This document shows positions 44,603-48,763 of a DNA stretch of 48,763 bases, piece by piece. The stretch's first letter is position 1. Each line of letters begins with the position of its first letter. The stretch is from an uncultured Oscillospiraceae bacterium. GTDB taxonomy: Bacteria; Bacillota; Clostridia; Oscillospirales; Oscillospiraceae. A program made the translations under genes and the position numbers. The stretch is taken from assembly GCA_947625355.1 (NCBI GenBank), contig CANQOA010000012.1, positions 1 to 48,763 on the forward strand, given 5' to 3'. The notes under the pieces were generated by a model. It was not told the DNA's origin. It worked only from the letters and a program-made list of their open reading frames with translations, and ran no database searches.

Positions 44603-45349
44603 ATGAATATGTCAGAAGAAAACATAATAGAGGGAAAAAACGCCGTTACCGAGGCGATCCGGGCCGGCCGGCCCCTGGACAAGGTATACCTGGTCCGGGG
44701 AAGCGCCGATAAGGCCCTGGCGTTCATCGCCTCCAGCGCACGGGCCGCCGGCGCCGTGGTCACGGAATGCGACCGCCGCAAGCTGGACGCCATGAGCGTC
44801 ACCCACGCCCACCAGGGCGTCATCGCCGTGGCCGCCGCCCGGGAATACTGCACCGTGGAGGACATCCTGGCCCACGCCGACGCGCTGGGAGAGGATCCCT
44901 TCGTGGTGGTATGCGACGGGCTGGAGGACCCACGGAACCTGGGCGCCGTGATCCGCTGCGCCGAGTGCGCCGGGGCCCACGGCGTCGTGATCGGCAAGCA
45001 CCGCAGCGCCGGGCTCACCGCCGCCGCCGACAAGGCCAGCGCCGGGGCCGCCGAGCATATGCTCATCGCCCGCGTGCCCAACATCGCCGCCGCCCTGGAG
45101 GCCATGAAAAAGCGGGGCATCTGGATCTACGGCGCCGAGGCCGGCGGGGACAGCCCCCTCTGGAGGACCGACATGAAGGGCCCCGTCTGCCTGGTGATCG
45201 GCTCCGAGGGCGCGGGCATGAGCCGTCTGGTGCGGGAGTGCTGCGACTTTGTGATGAGCATCCCCCTGATGGGGCGCGTCAACTCCCTGAACGCCTCCGC
45301 GGCGGCGGCGGTGCTCCTGTATGAGATCGTCCGGCAGCGCCATGAGTGA
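44603..45349 (+). CDS. rlmB: 23S rRNA 2'-O-ribose methyltransferase, TrmH/RlmB family
   Basis: 248 residues. An N-terminal substrate-binding domain (IEGKNAVTEAIRAGRPLDKVYL) is followed by a SPOUT knot domain with the three family motifs DGLEDPRNLGAVIRCAE, VIGSEGAGMS and IPLMGRVNSLNASAAAAVLLYE. It probably methylates G2251 of 23S rRNA, though closely related family members differ in target. The start is ATG 44603 or 44609 (MNM); no Shine-Dalgarno is visible. The stop lies inside the next gene (8-bp overlap), so the two are coupled. Confidence 0.88.
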   Translation: MNMSEENIIEGKNAVTEAIRAGRPLDKVYLVRGSADKALAFIASSARAAGAVVTECDRRKLDAMSVTHAHQGVIAVAAAREYCTVEDILAHADALGEDPFVVVCDGLEDPRNLGAVIRCAECAGAHGVVIGKHRSAGLTAAADKASAGAAEHMLIARVPNIAAALEAMKKRGIWIYGAEAGGDSPLWRTDMKGPVCLVIGSEGAGMSRLVRECCDFVMSIPLMGRVNSLNASAAAAVLLYEIVRQRHE

Positions 45350-47708
45350 CCGTTATCTGGACAACCTGCTGCCGGATTTTGGGGAATATTCCGTCGAGTC
45401 CTTCCTGGACAGCTACCGTCAGCGCGTGGCCCAGGACCGCCCTCCCCAGCCGGAGGACGATCCCGCCCGCCCGGCGCGGGCGGCGGAGGCCATTGCCCAG
45501 CGGTCCCGGCAGATCGTGATGGAGGCCCTGGGCGAGACCATGCTCCGCCCCGGCAAGGAGCTGGAGCCGGACCCTGACAGGACCCGGCCCGGCGGCACCG
45601 GCCGCCCCCGGTCCCCGGAGACGGACGAGCCCACCCAGCGGCTGGACAAGGCCCCGAAAGAGGGCGCGGCCGCCCGGCCGGAGAGGACCGCCGGGGAGGA
45701 AGAGCCCACCCGCCGTCTGGACCGGGCCTCCGGCACGGAGGCGGGCCCCTCCGGGAAGGGCCGCGCCCCCCTGTCGGCCAGGGACCGGGTGCATGTCGCC
45801 CCCGATGGGACCATCACCCTGGATCTGGACGTGGACGAGCCCGAGGAGGAGCCCGCCCCGGAGACAGACGAGCCCTTCCCGGAGGAGACCGGCGCCCATA
45901 GCGTGCCGGAGGAGGACCAGGTCCCGGAGTGGGACCGCCCCGCCCCCCGAAAGGGCCGTCAGCCGCGGGAGGGCCGCCCCAACGCCGGGGAACGGTTCCT
46001 GGGTCCCATCGTGCGCATGGCCGCCACCCGGATCGCCCGCCGCCAGATGCAGAAGGCGGAGGCGGCCAGCTGGCCCGACCCGGTGGACATCCGGGAGACG
46101 GACGAGCTGACCCCAAAACAGGCCAACAAATTCTACGCCCTGCAACTGCGGCCCCTGCGGTTCCGGCTGCGGGTGAGCTTCCTGCTGTGCGTGACGCTGG
46201 CATGGATCAGCCTGGGGCTGCCCATGGCCGGTCTGCTCGGCCGCAGCCTCCCCATCCAGGCCGGCGTGTCTCTGGTGCTGCTGATGACGGTGATGATGGC
46301 CTCGCTGGACATCCTGGCCGCCGGCGTGCGGCAGCTGTTCGAGCTGCGACCCGGCGCGGAGGCGCTGGCGTTCCTGGCCGCCCTGATGAGCTGCGTGGAC
46401 GCGGTGATGGTCATGCTTGGCTACGGCGCCAGCCTGCCCTTCTGCGCGGCGGGTGCCTTCTCCCTGACGGCGGCACTGTGGGGCGAAAAGCTGGACTGCA
46501 CCGCCCGGGCCCGCTCCATGCGCATGGCCGCCATCTCCAAGAACCCCGCCACCGTCACCGTCCGGGAAAGCGACCGGGGCGGCCGGTATCTGGGGCGCTC
46601 CCAGCGCCTCCCGGAGGGGATCGTGCGCCGCAGCGAGGAGACCGACTTCTGCCAGAGCGTTTACGCCACCGCCGCGCCGATCCTCATGGTGGCCAGCCTG
46701 CTGCTGGCGGTGATGGCTTCCTCCGGCGGCCAGGGCGCCTATTTTCTGCACACCCTCTCCGCCCTGCTGACGGTCAGCGCCTCCTTCACCGCTTTTTTGA
46801 GCTTTCCGCTCCCCTATTCCTCGGCCGCCCGCAAGCTCCAGGCCTCCGGCGCCGCCGTCATGGGCTACGCCGGCTGCGCCGACATCGGGCGCACCCGCCG
46901 GCTGGTGATCTCCGACGGGGACCTGTTCCCCCCGGGGACCATGAAGCTCAGCGGCATCAACATCCTGGAGGGCGCCAAGGTGGACAAGGTCGTGGCCGGC
47001 ACCACCAGTCTGCTGGCCGCCTCCGGCAGCGGCGTCACCGGCGTGTTCATGGAGCTGGTCACCCGCCGGGGCTACAAGCTCCTTCAGCCCCAGGAATTCC
47101 GCTGCCACGAGGGCGGCGGTCTGTCCGCGCTGGTGGGCGACGAGCAGGTCCTGGTGGGCTCGGCGGGCTTCATGAACCTGATGGGCATCCGCCTGCCCCA
47201 GAACATGACGGTGAAAAACGCCGTGTGCACCGCCATGAGCGGCGAGCTGGTGGGGGTCTTTACCCTGGAGTACATCCCCGTCACCAGCGTCCAGGACGCG
47301 CTGGTCACCCTGCTGCAGGGCCGCACCCAGCCCATTTTCGCCATCCGGGATTTCAACATCACGCCTCTGATGATCCGGCAGCTGTTCCGGCTGCCCACCG
47401 AGAGCTTCAACTTCCCCACCTTCCGGGACCGGTACCGCATCGCCAGCGGCAGCGACCGGGAGCAGCCCGTATGCGCCATCCTGGGCCGGTCGGGCATGGG
47501 ACCGCTGGTGGACGTGGCCGAGACCGGGCGCAAGCTCTACAACGCCTGCCGCCTGGGCACCGTCATCTCCCTGGCGGGCACGGTCATCGGCCTGCTGACC
47601 ATGTTCCTGCTCTGCCGGGCGGGCAGCTATGACACCGCCACGGCGGGCAACGTGCTCAGCTACATGCTGCTGTGGGCGCTTCCGGTGGCCATTTTGTCCA
47701 CACGCTGA
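45342..47708 (+). CDS. Pseudo-P1B-type ATPase: P-type ATPase architecture with catalytic motifs lost
   Basis: 788 residues. Residues 1 to ~265 are soluble, charged low complexity with repeated EPTQRLD/EPTRRLD motifs. The rest follows the layout of heavy-metal P-type ATPases: about four membrane segments (~275-395), a short actuator-like stretch, two segments, a P/N-like cytoplasmic region, and two final segments. The usual CPx site reads FPLPYSSA (488-495). The stretch aligned to DKTGTLT reads SDGDLFPPG (from 524). The N-domain-like GGGLSALVGDEQVLVGS is preserved (~590-607). No TGE loop and no GDGxNDAPAL are present. ATP-driven transport is therefore unlikely; a sensor or structural role is inference. 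Coupled to rlmB. Confidence 0.7.
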   Translation: MSDRYLDNLLPDFGEYSVESFLDSYRQRVAQDRPPQPEDDPARPARAAEAIAQRSRQIVMEALGETMLRPGKELEPDPDRTRPGGTGRPRSPETDEPTQRLDKAPKEGAAARPERTAGEEEPTRRLDRASGTEAGPSGKGRAPLSARDRVHVAPDGTITLDLDVDEPEEEPAPETDEPFPEETGAHSVPEEDQVPEWDRPAPRKGRQPREGRPNAGERFLGPIVRMAATRIARRQMQKAEAASWPDPVDIRETDELTPKQANKFYALQLRPLRFRLRVSFLLCVTLAWISLGLPMAGLLGRSLPIQAGVSLVLLMTVMMASLDILAAGVRQLFELRPGAEALAFLAALMSCVDAVMVMLGYGASLPFCAAGAFSLTAALWGEKLDCTARARSMRMAAISKNPATVTVRESDRGGRYLGRSQRLPEGIVRRSEETDFCQSVYATAAPILMVASLLLAVMASSGGQGAYFLHTLSALLTVSASFTAFLSFPLPYSSAARKLQASGAAVMGYAGCADIGRTRRLVISDGDLFPPGTMKLSGINILEGAKVDKVVAGTTSLLAASGSGVTGVFMELVTRRGYKLLQPQEFRCHEGGGLSALVGDEQVLVGSAGFMNLMGIRLPQNMTVKNAVCTAMSGELVGVFTLEYIPVTSVQDALVTLLQGRTQPIFAIRDFNITPLMIRQLFRLPTESFNFPTFRDRYRIASGSDREQPVCAILGRSGMGPLVDVAETGRKLYNACRLGTVISLAGTVIGLLTMFLLCRAGSYDTATAGNVLSYMLLWALPVAILSTR

Positions 47709-47734
47709 GGCCGAAAAAGTTTTTTCTGTACCTG

Positions 47735-47763
47735 TTGCCAATATTTTTACAATCGTGTATAAT
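47735..47763 (+). promoter_or_regulatory. Promoter of the EF-G paralogue gene
   Basis: TTGCCA (47735-47740), 17-bp spacer, TATAAT (47758-47763). Confidence 0.85.
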
Positions 47764-47822
47764 AGATATTTAGATGAAATACCAACTATAACTTTCAATA
47801 GTATCTTGTAAGGAGACGTCAC

Positions 47823-48763
47823 ATGAGCTACGAACTGAAAAACATTCGCAACATCTGCCTTCTGGGCCATGGCGGGAACGGCAAGACCTCCCTGGCCGAG
47901 AGCATCCTCTCCGTCGCCGGCATGACCGACCGTCAGGGCAAGGTCACCGACGGCAACACCGTCTCTGACTATGACCCCGAAGAGGTCCGCCGCCAGATCA
48001 GCATCTCCGCCGCCACCATGTACGCCAACTGGAACGGCGCGAAGATCAACATCATCGACACCCCGGGCTTCTTCGACTTCGTGGGCGAGGTCTATCAGGC
48101 TCTGCGGGTGGCCGACTGCGGCGTCATCTGCGTCTCCGCCAAGGACGGCGTGAACGTGGGCGCGGAGAAGAGCTGGAAGTACCTCCGGGACGCCGGCAAG
48201 CCCAAGGCCATCTATATCTCCAAGATCGACGAGGAGCACGCCGACTTCGACAAGACCTTCGACGGCCTGCGCGAGCGCTTCGGCAACTCCGTCTGCGCCA
48301 TGACCGCCCCCATCAAGGAGGGCGACAAGTACATCGGCGTCGTGGACGTGATCACCCGCAAGGCCTATAAGATGGACGGCAAGAAGCGGGTGGAGATCCC
48401 CGTGCCCGCCGCCATGGGCGGCCGGCTGGACGAGCTGTATACTGAGCTTGCCGAGTCCGCGGCCGAGACCAGCGAGGAGCTGATGGAGAAGTACTTCGAG
48501 ACCATGGAGCTGTCTCCCGAGGAGATCTCCGGCGCCCTGAGCGCCGGCGTGGCCGAGGGCGCCATCTGCCCGGTCTATTGCGGCAGCGCCTTCACCGGCA
48601 TGGGCACCCAGGTCCTGCTGGACGCCATCGTGAACATCTTCCCCGCCCCCATGGAGGGCGGCAAGGCCTGCGACCCCAACGGCCCGGCCAAGGCCATCGT
48701 CTACAAGACCATCTCCGACCAGTTCGGCAAGTTCAGCCTGTTCAAGGTCGTCTCCGGCAAGGT
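47823..48763 (+). CDS. Elongation factor G-like translation GTPase, 5' part
   Basis: Partial: 313 residues before the window ends, about 45% of an EF-G of ~690. GTPase motifs: P-loop GHGGNGKTS, DTPG (G3) and SKID in the place of NKxD (G4). The GHGGxGKT loop, rather than the GHIDAGKTT of canonical EF-G, is typical of the EF-G paralogue (EF-G-2/EF-G-like) found beside the housekeeping factor in many Firmicutes. Its role in translocation or ribosome rescue is not settled. An AAGGAGA site precedes the ATG, and it has its own promoter. Confidence 0.88.
   Translation, partial: MSYELKNIRNICLLGHGGNGKTSLAESILSVAGMTDRQGKVTDGNTVSDYDPEEVRRQISISAATMYANWNGAKINIIDTPGFFDFVGEVYQALRVADCGVICVSAKDGVNVGAEKSWKYLRDAGKPKAIYISKIDEEHADFDKTFDGLRERFGNSVCAMTAPIKEGDKYIGVVDVITRKAYKMDGKKRVEIPVPAAMGGRLDELYTELAESAAETSEELMEKYFETMELSPEEISGALSAGVAEGAICPVYCGSAFTGMGTQVLLDAIVNIFPAPMEGGKACDPNGPAKAIVYKTISDQFGKFSLFKVVSGK

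Noticed and set aside
45279-48239. A 986-codon open frame antisense to the pseudo-ATPase and EF-G genes
   Set aside because: Low-complexity Gly/Arg/His composition, and it crosses two genes and a clear promoter on the plus strand.

Overview
The window is GC-rich, densely coding DNA with many overlapping gene starts, strong consensus sigma-A promoters (TTGACA-type, 17-bp spacers), GGAGG ribosome sites and hairpin terminators. Gene content (rpsF-ssb-rpsR, single-chain pyruvate:ferredoxin oxidoreductase, Asp23-YloV pair, BlaI/M56 pair, choline-binding-type surface repeats, ECF thiamine S-component) fits an anaerobic Gram-positive Clostridia member, most likely a high-GC Oscillospiraceae-type gut bacterium. 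That assignment is inferred from gene content only.

Layout. 1-670: 3' end of a repeat-rich surface protein. 731-5107 (minus): polyamine ABC importer operon potA-potB-potCD, with a ~365-nt structured leader ending in a terminator-like hairpin. 5160-10905 (minus): two secreted surface proteins (a leucine-rich-repeat protein and a transglutaminase-fold protein) that share promoter type, 3' end and terminator. 11011-15278: cation/proton antiporter, gamma carbonic anhydrase, TSUP exporter, FemAB-type transferase. 15385-22667 (plus): a complete shikimate operon (aroF-tyrA-aroB-aroA-aroC-chorismate mutase-aroE/aroK fusion-aroQ) covering all seven steps to chorismate plus two steps toward tyrosine. 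It is preceded by an 18-residue leader peptide with four Phe and four Tyr and a terminator, which looks like ribosome-mediated attenuation. 22685-24388 (minus): NADAR-queH-thiT. 24562-25038: dCMP-deaminase family. 25133-31661 (plus): BlaI-type repressor and M56 membrane protease followed by four polytopic membrane enzymes (two PIG-V-like, one GT39-like, one acyltransferase).

31718-32774 (minus): rpsF-ssb-rpsR. 32981-35766: an L,D-transpeptidase with cell-wall repeats, convergent with a membrane-anchored repeat protein. 35925-39485 (minus): nifJ, divergent from asp23-yloV, with a long-range inverted repeat between them. 41819-44454 (minus): rhomboid-fold zinc-finger protein and PQQ-like beta-propeller protein. 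44603-47708 (plus): rlmB overlapping a gene for what reads as a catalytically dead P1B-type ATPase. 47823 to the end: an EF-G paralogue, truncated by the window.

The most notable items are the Phe/Tyr leader-peptide attenuator, the pseudo-P-type ATPase, the BlaI/M56-linked envelope-glycan operon, and the attenuated polyamine-transport leader. No rRNA, tRNA, insertion sequence, prophage or CRISPR array was recognised.
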